Source: Clostridium_AM sp900759715 (GTDB lineage: Bacteria; Bacillota; Clostridia; Clostridiales; Clostridiaceae). Taken from it: 64,000 nucleotides of DNA. Both the position numbers and the translations under genes were made by a program. The notes under the pieces were generated by a model. The model searched no databases. It was not told the DNA's origin and worked only from the letters and a program-made list of their open reading frames with translations. Positions within the stretch are counted from its first letter, which is position 1. Every line of letters starts with the position of its first letter. This document shows positions 51,987 through 61,126 of this stretch, in pieces. The DNA lies in contig CAAEXF010000058.1 in NCBI GenBank assembly GCA_900759715.1, forward strand, positions 62,001-126,000. Direction: 5' to 3'.

Positions 51987-52496
51987 TTATTTTTTAATTC
52001 CATATCCTCCGTACACAGTTTTAGTATCAACTATTGAAATTACAGCTTTTATATCGGAATTTTCTATAATTCTTAGTATTTCATTTTTTCTCTTTCTTTT
52101 AACATGGGCTATAAGCATTTTTTTATCTTCTTTTAATCCTTCAGCTTCTACCACAGTAACACCAACCTGCTGCTCCCTTAGTAGCTCAGCTAGCTCTTTA
52201 CCATCCTCTTCAGAGGAAATTAAATTAATAGTCACTATTCCTAATGCAAGTTTTTCTTCTAATATACATCCAATATAGTTTCCACAAGTAAATCCTAAGG
52301 CATATACTACCATCTTAATAGGATCCTTATCAATATTTACAAGTACTTTACCTATTACATAAAGCCATATAGATACTTCAATAAATCCTATCAGTGAGCC
52401 ATAAAGTTTTTCTCCTCTTGTTATAAGAACAGTTCTTATAGTCATAAGTGATACTTCAATAATTTTAGCAAAAAAAATAAACATATAGGTTAGCAT
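51987..52496 (-). CDS. UPF0316 (DUF5698/DUF2179) membrane protein
   Basis: 169 residues from ATG 52496; the ATG at 52502 abuts the GGGGGG site, and the next one is spaced correctly. Three membrane segments (FIFFAKIIEVSLMTIRTVLI, SLIGFIEVSIWLYVIGKVL, VVYALGFTCGNYIG) lead to GCILEEKLALG and a DUF2179 domain with ELLREQQVGVTVVEAEG. Typical UPF0316 architecture. Function unknown; DUF2179 may bind a small ligand. Confidence 0.9.
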   Translation of the reverse strand: MLTYMFIFFAKIIEVSLMTIRTVLITRGEKLYGSLIGFIEVSIWLYVIGKVLVNIDKDPIKMVVYALGFTCGNYIGCILEEKLALGIVTINLISSEEDGKELAELLREQQVGVTVVEAEGLKEDKKMLIAHVKRKRKNEILRIIENSDIKAVISIVDTKTVYGGYGIKK

Positions 52497-52735
52497 AGTC
52501 ATCCCCCCAACTTGATAATATGTATACGTTATCTAAAGTTTCATAAATTAAGACTTCAAAATATGAAGACATCACTTTAGTAAAATTTCAATTATTTAAA
52601 TACCCACTAATAGGTTATAACATAAATATAGCTTTTCTGCAATAAACAAAATAAAGAATTTCTTAATATTAACGTATATTTAAAATATTATTCAGCACCT
52701 TAACTATTAATACATAATTTTCTTGTGAAATTAAA

Positions 52736-52764
52736 TAAGGGGACGAATATAATACGTCCCCTTA
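52736..52764 (-). terminator. Terminator after SsuB-like gene
   Basis: TAAGGGGACG and CGTCCCCTTA form a perfect 10-bp stem beyond the stop at 52778. Confidence 0.88.
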
Positions 52765-52777
52765 AATATTGATTTTT

Positions 52778-53581
52778 CTACCTTTTTACCTCGTCTTTCA
52801 GCTGCGACCATATCTTTATAAAAAGTTCATTAAACTCTGGCTTTTTTCTCATTTCTGACATATCTCTAGGTCTAGTCATATTTACCTCAAATACATCTTT
52901 AACTCCACCGGGATGTCCAGACATAAGCATAATATGATCAGACAGAAAAATTGCCTCATCTATGCTATGAGTAATAAATACAACTGTTTTCCTATTACTT
53001 TCCCATATTTGAAGCAGTTCTTGTTGTAGAATTATACGATTTTGTTCATCTAAGGATGCAAAAGGCTCATCCATAAGCAGTATCTCCGGATCGTTAGCAA
53101 AAGCCCTGGCAATACTTACTCTCTGTTTCATACCACCAGATAATTGATGTGGAAATGCCTTTGCAAATTTCTCTAGTCCAGTTTTTATTACAAATTCATC
53201 TACTACTTCTTTAATTTTATTTGATGGCAATCTTCTATTTTTCAAACCATATGCTATATTGTCCCAAACATTCATCCAAGGGAAAATTGCATGTTCCTGG
53301 AAAACCATAGAATTTAGTGGGTTGCTTTTATTATTGTGAGTAATCTCTAGTACCCCTGATGTTGGCATTTCAAGCCCAGCAAGTACTCTAAGAAGAGTTG
53401 TTTTTCCACATCCACTAGGACCTACAAAACACCAGAATTCCCCTTCCCTTATTGTTAAGTCTACATTTTGAAATGCAACTACTTCAGATTTCTTTACTTT
53501 AAACTTCTTAGCTAAATCCTTTATTTCTATTTTCACTTTACCATCATATGTTTTGCTTTTTAATGAATTTATTTCATTCAT
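52778..53581 (-). CDS. ABC transporter ATPase, SsuB/TauB type
   Basis: 267 residues from ATG 53581, set by GAGGATG; a longer frame to 53611 overlaps the permease. Walker A GPSGCGKTTLLR, NSMVFQEHAIFPWMNV for the Q loop, signature LSGGMKQR, Walker B ILLMDEPFASLD and the switch FITHSIDEA. It belongs to the nitrate/sulfonate/taurine group of importers. The last gene of a three-gene operon. Substrate is not set by the sequence. Confidence 0.93.
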   Translation of the reverse strand: MNEINSLKSKTYDGKVKIEIKDLAKKFKVKKSEVVAFQNVDLTIREGEFWCFVGPSGCGKTTLLRVLAGLEMPTSGVLEITHNNKSNPLNSMVFQEHAIFPWMNVWDNIAYGLKNRRLPSNKIKEVVDEFVIKTGLEKFAKAFPHQLSGGMKQRVSIARAFANDPEILLMDEPFASLDEQNRIILQQELLQIWESNRKTVVFITHSIDEAIFLSDHIMLMSGHPGGVKDVFEVNMTRPRDMSEMRKKPEFNELFIKIWSQLKDEVKR

Positions 53582-53595
53582 ACTTATCATCCTCT

Positions 53596-54420
53596 TTAAT
53601 CTTGTTTCCAAGGAATTATAATTCTCTCTATTTCATCAAGAGCTACTGTAAAAATATACCCAAGAAGAGACATCATAATGAAAGAGACAAACATCTCTGG
53701 AATATTAAATATTGAATAAGATTCCCATATACGATATCCTATTCCTTCAGATGCTCCGTTCATTTCTGCTGCAACTATCAATAATAATGCCATCCCCATG
53801 CCAAGCTTTAATCCAGTAAATATCATAGGAAGTGCACCTGGAAGTGCAACAGTCAAATAATAATCTTTTTTACTTGCACCGTAGTTTTTGGCTACATCCA
53901 TATATATTTTATCTAAATTAACTACTCCTGCAACTGTATTCATCAAAACTAAAAAAAAGGTTCCAAGAGCTATTACCACCATTTTTTCAAATTCTGTTAA
54001 TCCAAGCAATATCATAATTAATGGCATCAACGCCAGTTTAGGTATTGGATAAGTCGCAGCGACAATTGGGTCCAGCATAATCTTCACTATTGGAAACAAC
54101 CCCATAGTCAGACCAATAATAAGACCAGGTATTGTTCCGAGCAAAAATCCGCCAAAGATTCTATATAAACTTATTTTCAAATCAGAAAAGAGTATGCCGG
54201 TTTTTATCATTTCCCACAGTGTTACTAAAATTGTTGTAGGAGCCGGAAAAAATCTACTGTCAAGTGCATGTGTCCTAACAAGAATCTCCCAAATAACCAG
54301 TAACCCCAGCGGAGATAATACGGTTAGAATTCTAGTTTTTGATTTATTACTAAGCTTGCTTTTGTTTTCCTGCTTTTTTTCTGTTTCAAATCTAACTATT
54401 TTTTCATCTACAATTTGCAT
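53596..54420 (-). CDS. ABC transporter permease, SsuC/TauC type
   Basis: 274 residues with about six membrane segments after an N-terminal basic part. The EAA-like loop is YGASKKDYYLTVALPGALPMIFTGLKLG, with GMGMALLLIVAAEM and SEGIGYRIWE typical of the family. GGGGGACTG precedes ATG 54420. Together with the ATPase and binding protein it forms a full importer. Confidence 0.93.
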   Translation of the reverse strand: MQIVDEKIVRFETEKKQENKSKLSNKSKTRILTVLSPLGLLVIWEILVRTHALDSRFFPAPTTILVTLWEMIKTGILFSDLKISLYRIFGGFLLGTIPGLIIGLTMGLFPIVKIMLDPIVAATYPIPKLALMPLIMILLGLTEFEKMVVIALGTFFLVLMNTVAGVVNLDKIYMDVAKNYGASKKDYYLTVALPGALPMIFTGLKLGMGMALLLIVAAEMNGASEGIGYRIWESYSIFNIPEMFVSFIMMSLLGYIFTVALDEIERIIIPWKQD

Positions 54421-54426
54421 TATTTA

Positions 54427-55491
54427 TCAGTCCCCCTTGGTGTACTTGTACTCACCTATTTGTTTTAAAGCATTTTCTACATAGCTATTGTCAATCAACT
54501 TATTTACATCCGCTTCTTTTTTTACAAGGCCACTTTGCATATACCACTTCTGGTCATTTATAACCCCTTCTTTTAATACATATCCATTAGGATCTAATCC
54601 AGGTGGTTTCATTCTCAAGAAAATATCTGCTTTGTCTACAAAAGTGTTTTTAGTTAAAATGTCTACAATTTTATCTCTATCTTTATCACCATATACTAAT
54701 GCATCATTATAAGCTCTAACCCCTTGAAGATAAGCTAATATAAATTTGTTTCCTAATTCTTTATCTTTACAGAAATTAGGACTATACATAAGTACTGATA
54801 TTTCTTCTCCTTTTGCATATTCATCTGGGTCTTTCCACCACTCAAGTATTCCTTCATCTACACCTTTAGTTATTAATGGCTCAATCTGCATTGTAGCATC
54901 TGCATTATTATTCGCTACAGCAGTAAGCATATCTGGGAAAGAGTCAACTAATACAAATTTGACATCGTTTTTAGTTAAACCGCCCTTTTCTAATGCTTTT
55001 TGTACAAAGAGCTCATTAATTGAACCAACGGAAGCAATAGCTATTCTCATTCCTTTCATGTCCTGATAGGTCTTGTATTTTGCTCCTAATCCTTTTTTTA
55101 GTGCAATTTGAAAATACCCTTTACCTGGAACATTATGTCCTCCATCTGCTACTAATTTGATGCCTATACCTTGATTCGATGCATTAAACAAGGCTGCGTT
55201 TATTATTCCTCTGCTTACATCAACTTGATTCGATACAACGGCTGAGAGCTCGTCTGCACCAGAGTTAAATTTCACATATTGAATTTTTATTCCCTGTTTT
55301 TCAAAAAAACCTAGTTTATCCGCTAGTATTATTCCAGCCTCTGACGGAGCATCATCAAAAGCTACCTTAACCACTTGTTGTTTATTTCCATCATTCGTAT
55401 CTGACTTATTAGTAGTATTACCACAAGCAGCAATAGAAACTGTCATCAGTGCCGTTACGAAAAAGGATAGAAATTTTTTTAATCTTTTCAA
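54427..55491 (-). CDS. Substrate-binding lipoprotein, SsuA/NMT1 type
   Basis: About 354 residues from TTG 55491; a TTG six bases earlier is too close to the AGGAGTGG site. Signal and lipobox: LMTVSIAACGNTT. The binding domain has VAFDDAPSEAGIILADKLGFFEKQGI, FNSGADELSAVVSNQVDV, MRIAIASVGSINELFVQKAL, and NNADATMQIEPLI, a type 2 fold seen in aliphatic sulfonate, nitrate and thiamine-precursor binders. Ligand unknown. First gene of the importer operon; no sulfonate monooxygenase or riboswitch is next to it. Confidence 0.9.
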   Translation of the reverse strand: MKRLKKFLSFFVTALMTVSIAACGNTTNKSDTNDGNKQQVVKVAFDDAPSEAGIILADKLGFFEKQGIKIQYVKFNSGADELSAVVSNQVDVSRGIINAALFNASNQGIGIKLVADGGHNVPGKGYFQIALKKGLGAKYKTYQDMKGMRIAIASVGSINELFVQKALEKGGLTKNDVKFVLVDSFPDMLTAVANNNADATMQIEPLITKGVDEGILEWWKDPDEYAKGEEISVLMYSPNFCKDKELGNKFILAYLQGVRAYNDALVYGDKDRDKIVDILTKNTFVDKADIFLRMKPPGLDPNGYVLKEGVINDQKWYMQSGLVKKEADVNKLIDNSYVENALKQIGEYKYTKGD

Positions 55492-55705
55492 AAGCAACCA
55501 CTCCTATTATTGGTTTTCTTTAAGTTGATTAAAAACTAAGAACTTATTTTAATATATTCTACGGCTTAATAAAGTGTTACTAACCAGGTTATATAAAGTA
55601 AAATATAATAATATACTTATTATAAGGACTACTTGCCATTTGGCATAGTTTATTTTGTGTGCTAGAATATTATATGGAATCAAATTATACGAGGGAGGGA
55701 ATAAT

Positions 55706-56422
55706 ATGGATAGTTTAATTCCTTCATTAATAGGCGCAGCTCAAATTACACTTTTAGATATAGTTCTGAGTGGAGATAATATAGGGGTAATTGCTCTTGC
55801 AACTCGGAAACTTCCTCCGCACCTTGCAAAGAAAGCTTCAGCTATAGGAGTATTTGCTGCTGTTTTACTTAGAATTATATTTGCGTCACTTATAACCTAT
55901 ATTTTAATGATTGAGTGGCTTCCTATAAGATTAGTAGGCGGACTGTTGCTTATAAAAATAACATGGGATTTTATTAGACCAGACTGTGAAGAAGAAGATT
56001 GTAATGTAAACTCTTCTAATAAATTTATGGGCGCTATATGGAGCATTATCATAGCAGATGCTACAATGAGTTTAGATAATGTACTTGCAATTGCAGGTGC
56101 CGCACATGGAAATATTGCGCTAATTGTATTTGGACTTCTAATTAATATACCAATTATATTTTTCGGAAGTCAGTATGTAGCAAAACTAATGAACAAGCAT
56201 CCTATGGTTCCTTACATAGGAGGTGCAGTTCTTGCTCATACCTCTTTTAAAATGCTTTTAGAGGACAAGTTACTGCATACTTTTGTATCTAATTTTAGTA
56301 TGATAAATATAATTCTTCCTTATGGCGCTGCACTACTTACAATTATTTATGGCTTCTATATAACTAACAAGCCTGTAACTTATAATTTTAGGGATTACAA
56401 AGAAAAAAAATTTAAAATATAG
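55706..56422 (+). CDS. TerC-family (YjbE-type) metal transport protein
   Basis: 238 residues from ATG 55706, set by GAGGGAGGGA. Seven or so membrane segments; LDIVLSGDNIGVIALATR at the start and ADATMSLDNVLAIAGAAHGN in the middle carry the paired Asp-Asn motifs of TerC proteins, which export or insert manganese. A short Cys/acidic loop, CEEEDCN, joins the halves. I see no yybP-ykoY manganese riboswitch in the short upstream region. Confidence 0.9.
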   Translation: MDSLIPSLIGAAQITLLDIVLSGDNIGVIALATRKLPPHLAKKASAIGVFAAVLLRIIFASLITYILMIEWLPIRLVGGLLLIKITWDFIRPDCEEEDCNVNSSNKFMGAIWSIIIADATMSLDNVLAIAGAAHGNIALIVFGLLINIPIIFFGSQYVAKLMNKHPMVPYIGGAVLAHTSFKMLLEDKLLHTFVSNFSMINIILPYGAALLTIIYGFYITNKPVTYNFRDYKEKKFKI

Positions 56423-56439
56423 CTTTCAGTACAAATAAA

Positions 56440-56491
56440 AAACCTCTACTCTTTATCCGATGACTATCGTCTCAGCAAAGAGTAGAGGTTT
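56440..56491. terminator. 15-bp bidirectional terminator
   Basis: AAACCTCTACTCTTT and AAAGAGTAGAGGTTT between the convergent TerC and PadR genes. Confidence 0.93.
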
Positions 56492-56492
56492 C

Positions 56493-56942
56493 TTATTCGT
56501 ACAAATCTCTATATACTATTTTAAATACTTCTAAAGCCTCTTCAATTTTTCCTTTTAAAAGCTCTTTTCGTTTTTCGAGTTCTTCAGTACCTAATTCAGT
56601 TATAGTATATATCTTTTGAATTTTCTTTTTTGAATCATCCCATTTTCCAACTACCATTTTTTCTTTTTCTAATTTTTTTAAAATAGGATATATTCCCCCG
56701 GTACTTGGAATCCATCTTCCCTTAGTTCTCTCACCTATTTTATGAGAAATATCATTTCCATTAGTAGCACCTAAACTTAGCACATAAAGTACATAAATAG
56801 GCAGTAATCCTTTCGTAAATACCTGTCCTACAGCCTCATTCTCTTTCTTTACCTTTTTTAATTCCAGCAGCTTTCTTTTATATTCTTCATAAAGTCTTTT
56901 TTCTTCTTCTTTAATACTTTCGTCTATGCTAAATTTCCCCAT
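56493..56942 (-). CDS. PadR-family transcriptional regulator
   Basis: 149 residues. A 45-residue basic/acidic coiled start precedes a winged helix: LLPIYVLYVLSLGATNGNDIS, GRWIPSTGGIYPILKKLEKEKMV, and IYTITELGTEELEKRKE. The STGGIYPILKKL recognition helix is the PadR hallmark. It follows the DegV gene by five bases on the same strand. Its ligand is unknown. It could regulate DegV or the nearby palindromes. Confidence 0.9.
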   Translation of the reverse strand: MGKFSIDESIKEEEKRLYEEYKRKLLELKKVKKENEAVGQVFTKGLLPIYVLYVLSLGATNGNDISHKIGERTKGRWIPSTGGIYPILKKLEKEKMVVGKWDDSKKKIQKIYTITELGTEELEKRKELLKGKIEEALEVFKIVYRDLYE

Positions 56943-56947
56943 AAGTA

Positions 56948-57799
56948 TTACTCTTCCTCAAACAAAACTAAACCTACAAGGCCAGGTCCACTATGAACTC
57001 CTGATACTGGGCTTATGCATCCTCCAAATATTGCTTCTGTTACATTTGGATGTTTTGAGATTTCATTAAAGGCCTTTTGTGAATCCTCTAAGGCATACCC
57101 ATGCATGCCATAAAATCTACATTTCTTTTCGTCTAAAATTGCCTTTACAAGCTCCATAATTTTATTCAAGGATTGTTTTCTTCCTCTAACTTTTTCATGA
57201 GTATAGTATTTTCCGTCATTTATATCTACAGAAACTATAGGTTTTATATTTAAAAGTTCTCCAATAGTTCCTGAAACTTTTCCTATTCTACCGCCTCTTT
57301 TTAGATACTCTAATGTTCCAACTACAAAGAAAAGATGAACTCGTTTTCTTATAGAAGGCAAAGTCTCAACTATTTCTTCGAAGCTTTTTCCCTGCTCAAT
57401 AAGCTTCCCGCATTCCTCCACTACTACTCCTTCACCCCATGATATTGATTTGGAATCAAATATGTGTGTAGTAATATTAGGGTGATTTTCACTTGCTATC
57501 TTTATGCCGTTATAAACTCCTGATAATCCTGAAGATAATACTATAGCTATAGCGTGAGTATACCCTTCTTTTTCTAAGGCTTCAAATAGATTTTCCATAT
57601 CCTCTAAAGCTGGCATAGATGATGTAGGAACTTCCTTATCTAAATTTTCATATACTTGCTCAGGCGTTATCTCAATCTTGTCCCTATATTCTCTGTCTTT
57701 ATATATAATTCTAAAAGGAAGTACATTTATATTATACTTTCTTATTATTTCTTCATTAAGATCACTTGTTGTGTCCGTGATTAAAGCTATTTTACTCAA
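56948..57799 (-). CDS. DegV-family fatty-acid-binding protein
   Basis: 283 residues from TTG 57799 behind GAGGAGG. ITDTTSDLNEEI at the start, PTSSMPALEDM, IVLSSGLSGVYNG, YLKRGGRIGK and HSGPGLVGLV at the end are the DegV signatures. These proteins bind fatty acids and feed them to the FakA kinase for phospholipid synthesis. No fakA is adjacent. A nested palindrome (57898-57948) lies 100 bp upstream. Confidence 0.93.
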   Translation of the reverse strand: MSKIALITDTTSDLNEEIIRKYNINVLPFRIIYKDREYRDKIEITPEQVYENLDKEVPTSSMPALEDMENLFEALEKEGYTHAIAIVLSSGLSGVYNGIKIASENHPNITTHIFDSKSISWGEGVVVEECGKLIEQGKSFEEIVETLPSIRKRVHLFFVVGTLEYLKRGGRIGKVSGTIGELLNIKPIVSVDINDGKYYTHEKVRGRKQSLNKIMELVKAILDEKKCRFYGMHGYALEDSQKAFNEISKHPNVTEAIFGGCISPVSGVHSGPGLVGLVLFEEE

Positions 57800-57897
57800 A
57801 GCTTTTTCCTCCTCTAATTTTAATTAAATTATGAAATTAAATCTAAATATTACTTCATTTACACAATCCTTACATAAATAATTATATCATTATATAA

Positions 57898-57948
57898 ATG
57901 ATTATCAATAGTGATAATCATCTATATTGATAACTATCACTATTGATA
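57898..57948. promoter_or_regulatory. Nested palindromes, Fur-box-like
   Basis: ATGATTATCA-atag-TGATAATCAT (57898-57921) is a perfect 10-bp repeat resembling the GATAATGATAATC Fur pattern. Overlapping it, a perfect 14-bp inverted repeat pairs 57903-57916 with 57935-57948 over an 18-base spacer. It lies upstream of degV and in the 400 bp before the purine permease leader. Confidence 0.55.
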
Positions 57949-58078
57949 TACTTAATACTATTTTAATCTTATTTTCGGTTTTAATTCCAAACTTTATTCA
58001 ATTCCCTAAATTATATTGTTTTACATTTAGTTATATTATAATTTATAATGCTTTCACCTATTAAACTTCTTCTCAATT

Positions 58079-58109
58079 TACGACATTTTTCTATTAAAAT
58101 TATGTCGTA
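58079..58109. promoter_or_regulatory. Inverted pair of ATGTCGTA
   Basis: TACGACAT and ATGTCGTA lie 15 bases apart. Each copy differs by one base from the TGTCGAA core of Spo0A boxes. Apart from this and the Fur-like palindrome, the 57800-58204 region shows no gene. Confidence 0.3.
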
Positions 58110-58204
58110 TTTTATAAATCTATATATAAAAATTCCCTATTGAATATTGACATTTTAATTGCACGATGTTAACATATGTGTAATATAAAATTCAACGTAC
58201 AAGC

Positions 58205-58335
58205 CATCCATATATTTCTGGCAATAAGGGTCAGGAGTTTCTACGAGAAACCGTAAATTTCTCACTATGGGTGAATCCGCATAAGATAATTCTGTTTTTC
58301 GGATTTACTCATTCTCCGATGGCAGATTTTTTTTT
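58205..58335 (+). ncRNA. Guanine-type purine riboswitch with terminator
   Basis: The aptamer 58205-58273 aligns base by base with the xpt purine riboswitch: CATCCATATA...CTATGGGTG as P1, CTGGC/GTCAG as P2, GAGAAA-CCGTAAA-TTTCTC as P3, and the GTTTCTAC junction. The specificity base before TATGGG is C, so the ligand is guanine/hypoxanthine rather than adenine. The platform follows: TCGGA/TCCGA with TCTG/CAGA and nine T form a terminator (58291-58335), while ATCCG/CGGAT can form an alternative. Ligand should turn the permease off. Confidence 0.95.
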
Positions 58336-58353
58336 ATGAAGGAGACATTTATA

Positions 58354-59778
58354 ATGAATTCAACAACATCTACAAATTCCAAAAAATCTATTCTAGATTC
58401 AATATTCCAATTATCAGAAAACAAAACTAATGCCAAAACTGAAATATTAGCAGGTTTCACAACTTACATAACTATGGCATATGCACTTTTAGTTATACCA
58501 AATATATTGAAGTTTTCAGGTATGAATGCTGCTGGCTTAAAAGGTGATGCTGCAGCAAGCCTTTCATCAATAAATGACCCTGTAGTTGCTTCTCTTTTTG
58601 TTGGTATGTGTTTAACTTCAGCAATAGGTACAATCATAATGGCCTTTTATGGTAACCTGCCTTTTGCAGTAGCACCAGGTATAGGACTTACTGCTTTCTT
58701 TTCCTATAGCGTATGTTTAACTCTTGGTTATTCATGGCAGCAAGCTCTTGCAGCAGTATTTCTTTCAGGTATTTTATTTATACTTATTACAGTTACTTCA
58801 ATTCGAGAGAAGATAGTAGATTGTCTACCAGAAAACTTAAAAATGGCAATTACAGGCGGTATCGGTCTTTTTATAGCTTTGATAGGATTAAAAAGCGGAA
58901 GCATAATAGTAGCTAATCCAGCAACTCTTGTAGGCTTTGGGAGTTTTTCAAATCCCCATACTATACTTACCTTACTGGGAATAGTTCTTATGGGAGTTCT
59001 TATGGCAAGAAAAGTAAGAGGAGCAATGCTGATATCAATAATAATAACTACACTTGTTGGTATACCTATGGGGATTACAAATATATCAGGATTAAATATA
59101 CTAAGCTCTCCAGCATCAATAGCACCAACTTTTATGGCATTTGATTTTAAAGGACTTTTAAATCATAACGGTACAGGCTTTATCGGTGCATTAACAAGCA
59201 TAGTGATGGTAGTATTAACTTTCAGTCTTGTTGACCTATTTGATACAATAGGAACCTTAGTTGGAACAGCACAAAAAGCTGATATGATCCTTCCAGATGG
59301 CAAAATTAAAAATATGAAAAAAGCCTTATTAGCTGACGCAATAGCAACAACTATAAGTTCCTTTTTTGGAACTACTACTACTGCTACTTATATAGAGTCT
59401 ACTGCTGGTATAGCTGAAGGCGGAAGAACAGGATTAACATCATTAGTAGTAGGAATACTTTTCGCTCTGTCAATTTTCTTCGGTGGAATTGTAGGTATAG
59501 TTCCAGCAGAGGCTACAGCTCCTGCTTTAGTAATAATAGGTTCCCTTATGCTTGGTTCAGTAAAAGATATAAATTTTGACGATTTTACTGAAGCCGTACC
59601 TGTTTTCTTTACAATTTCAATAATGCCTTTTAGCTACAGTATAGCTAATGGTATTGCAGCTGGAATAATCTTTTATCCTATAATGAAGGTTTTTACAGGA
59701 AGACACAAAGAAGTTCATCCAATAATATATGTGCTTGCAGCATTGTTTATTATTAGATTTGTACTTCTTCCACAATAG
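58354..59778 (+). CDS. NCS2 purine permease (guanine/hypoxanthine type)
   Basis: 474 residues from ATG 58354, set by AAGGAG; the ATG at 58336 overlaps the site. About 12-14 membrane segments. Motifs of the AzgA/PbuG group: AGFTTYITMAYALLVIPNIL, VAPGIGLTAFFSY, GGIGLFIALIGL, VDLFDTIGTLVGTAQKADM, and TTTATYIESTAGIAEGGRTGL. It imports purine bases with protons. The guanine riboswitch upstream supports guanine or hypoxanthine as the substrate. Confidence 0.95.
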   Translation: MNSTTSTNSKKSILDSIFQLSENKTNAKTEILAGFTTYITMAYALLVIPNILKFSGMNAAGLKGDAAASLSSINDPVVASLFVGMCLTSAIGTIIMAFYGNLPFAVAPGIGLTAFFSYSVCLTLGYSWQQALAAVFLSGILFILITVTSIREKIVDCLPENLKMAITGGIGLFIALIGLKSGSIIVANPATLVGFGSFSNPHTILTLLGIVLMGVLMARKVRGAMLISIIITTLVGIPMGITNISGLNILSSPASIAPTFMAFDFKGLLNHNGTGFIGALTSIVMVVLTFSLVDLFDTIGTLVGTAQKADMILPDGKIKNMKKALLADAIATTISSFFGTTTTATYIESTAGIAEGGRTGLTSLVVGILFALSIFFGGIVGIVPAEATAPALVIIGSLMLGSVKDINFDDFTEAVPVFFTISIMPFSYSIANGIAAGIIFYPIMKVFTGRHKEVHPIIYVLAALFIIRFVLLPQ

Positions 59779-59783
59779 ATATA

Positions 59784-59818
59784 AAAAGGTATCTCAAGTA
59801 GTTTGAGATATCTTTTTT
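59784..59818 (+). terminator. Terminator after the purine permease
   Basis: AAAAAGG-TATCTCAA pairs with TTGAGATA-t-CTTTTTT. Confidence 0.9.
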
Positions 59819-59832
59819 GTTTAATACGCAAT

Positions 59833-59869
59833 AAAGAACAGTGATCACTTTCGCAATACACTGTTCTTT
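59833..59869 (-). terminator. Terminator after small membrane protein gene
   Basis: AAAGAACAGTG and CACTGTTCTTT form a perfect 11-bp stem next to the stop at 59874. Confidence 0.88.
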
Positions 59870-59873
59870 TCAT

Positions 59874-60065
59874 CTATTTATACCCTCTTATAAATTCATC
59901 TATAAAATGCCCAATTATGCCACCAGCGGAAGTCATAATAATAATAATGCTCTTAGCATCCTTTGTAACCATGGCTAATACAGCTCCTGCCAATAAGCCT
60001 GTACATAACCCCATTGCCATTCCTAAACATTCCATACCTTGTTCTTCTTTATTATTGCCTTCCAC
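59874..60065 (-). CDS. Small glycine-rich membrane protein
   Basis: 63 residues from GTG 60065 behind GAGGGGGG. Two hydrophobic stretches, GMAMGLCTGLLAGAVLAMV and SIIIIMTSAGGIIGHFI, with Gly spaced every few residues like a glycine zipper. No conserved domain recognised. Single gene with its own terminator; possibly a stress or spore-related small protein. Confidence 0.55.
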   Translation of the reverse strand: MEGNNKEEQGMECLGMAMGLCTGLLAGAVLAMVTKDAKSIIIIMTSAGGIIGHFIDEFIRGYK

Positions 60066-60376
60066 TAGTTTCCCCCCTCTATACCATAAATGTTTCTTTT
60101 CTAATAACTAGATTAATAGTTAATTTGCCTATGCTTAAATATATACCCTCTTTAATATTTAATACCCTTATTCCTATTTTAATTATAATAGAAATTAACT
60201 TTTCAAAAGTTAAATATTGATGAAAAATGGTTACAAAATGATTACAATTCGAAGATGTTCTTTTTTTAGAAGCTTCCCATAATTTTATTTTAAAAGATAT
60301 TCCTCTACTTTTTATAAACTAATTATAAACAAATTATAAACTTTAAATAATCTCCTCTTTACCCAAATAAGTTATA
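60066..60376. other. Intergenic, no gene seen
   Basis: AT-rich. It holds short direct repeats of TATAAAC (about 60314-60342) and of TTACAA near 60230-60247. No open frame with a ribosome site and no strong terminator after the ABC permease gene. Confidence 0.5.
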
Positions 60377-61126
60377 CTAGAAATCTGTTTTATTCTCTAA
60401 AATATACGCTGTTGCTATAAACATTAATATGAATAATATAACATTTAGAATCATTGCCGCTATATTAATTGGAATAGTACTTGCTGCATTCGCCGCAACT
60501 TGAACTTTCAGTATATCCAAATTATAAGTTTGAGGAAAAATGTCAACAATTATTTGTGTGATTTTAGCCAATATAATTGAAACAATAATAAATATTATAA
60601 ATCCGCCCAATTTTCCTACCTTCTTCTTTTTAATCGCTACCTTGCTTAAAGCTATTGAAAAATAGATTGTAGTAAGTAAATATACATATTCAAATAAGCT
60701 GCTTACAATGCTTTCTGTAATAAACTTTGGACTTATATTTCTCATAATCAGCCCAAATTCAATGTTAAATTTACCAGTAGCATGAAAACTTATATAATTA
60801 AAAATAAATGCCACTGCTCCTACTATTAGTCCTTGAACTATAGATGTTATAAGCTTTGATCCTAAAATAGAATATCCAGGTTGAGGAAGTGAAAATAATA
60901 AATATCCACTATCTTCATACAAATCTCTACTGAATAACCTTATATTCCAAATAAATACTACTACTGCTGCTGCAAAGCTTATTAAAAATGAACAAAATAT
61001 CACAGCCTCTTGTGGCCATGTATTTATTCTAGTGAATAGAAGTATATTGAGAGCAGCTATTGCACCAATCATTATAATAAAATCCTTATAGTAGCCCTTT
61101 AATTCATACTTTATTAAATTAAACAT
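60377..61126 (-). CDS. ABC-2 type permease subunit
   Basis: 249 residues with six membrane segments: IMIGAIAALNILLF, IFCSFLISFAAAVVVFIW, ITSIVQGLIVGAVAFIFNY, a further pair, and MILNVILFILMFIATAYIL near the end. SGYLLFSLPQPGYSILGSKLI is typical of drug/antibiotic-type exporter permeases. The start overlaps the ATPase stop by one base. It likely pairs with the ATPase at 61126. Confidence 0.85.
   Translation of the reverse strand: MFNLIKYELKGYYKDFIIMIGAIAALNILLFTRINTWPQEAVIFCSFLISFAAAVVVFIWNIRLFSRDLYEDSGYLLFSLPQPGYSILGSKLITSIVQGLIVGAVAFIFNYISFHATGKFNIEFGLIMRNISPKFITESIVSSLFEYVYLLTTIYFSIALSKVAIKKKKVGKLGGFIIFIIVSIILAKITQIIVDIFPQTYNLDILKVQVAANAASTIPINIAAMILNVILFILMFIATAYILENKTDF

Noticed and set aside
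55498..55705. yybP-ykoY manganese riboswitch before the TerC gene, or an S-box before the SsuA-like gene
   Set aside because: The region is only about 210 bp and lacks the conserved loops of both classes.
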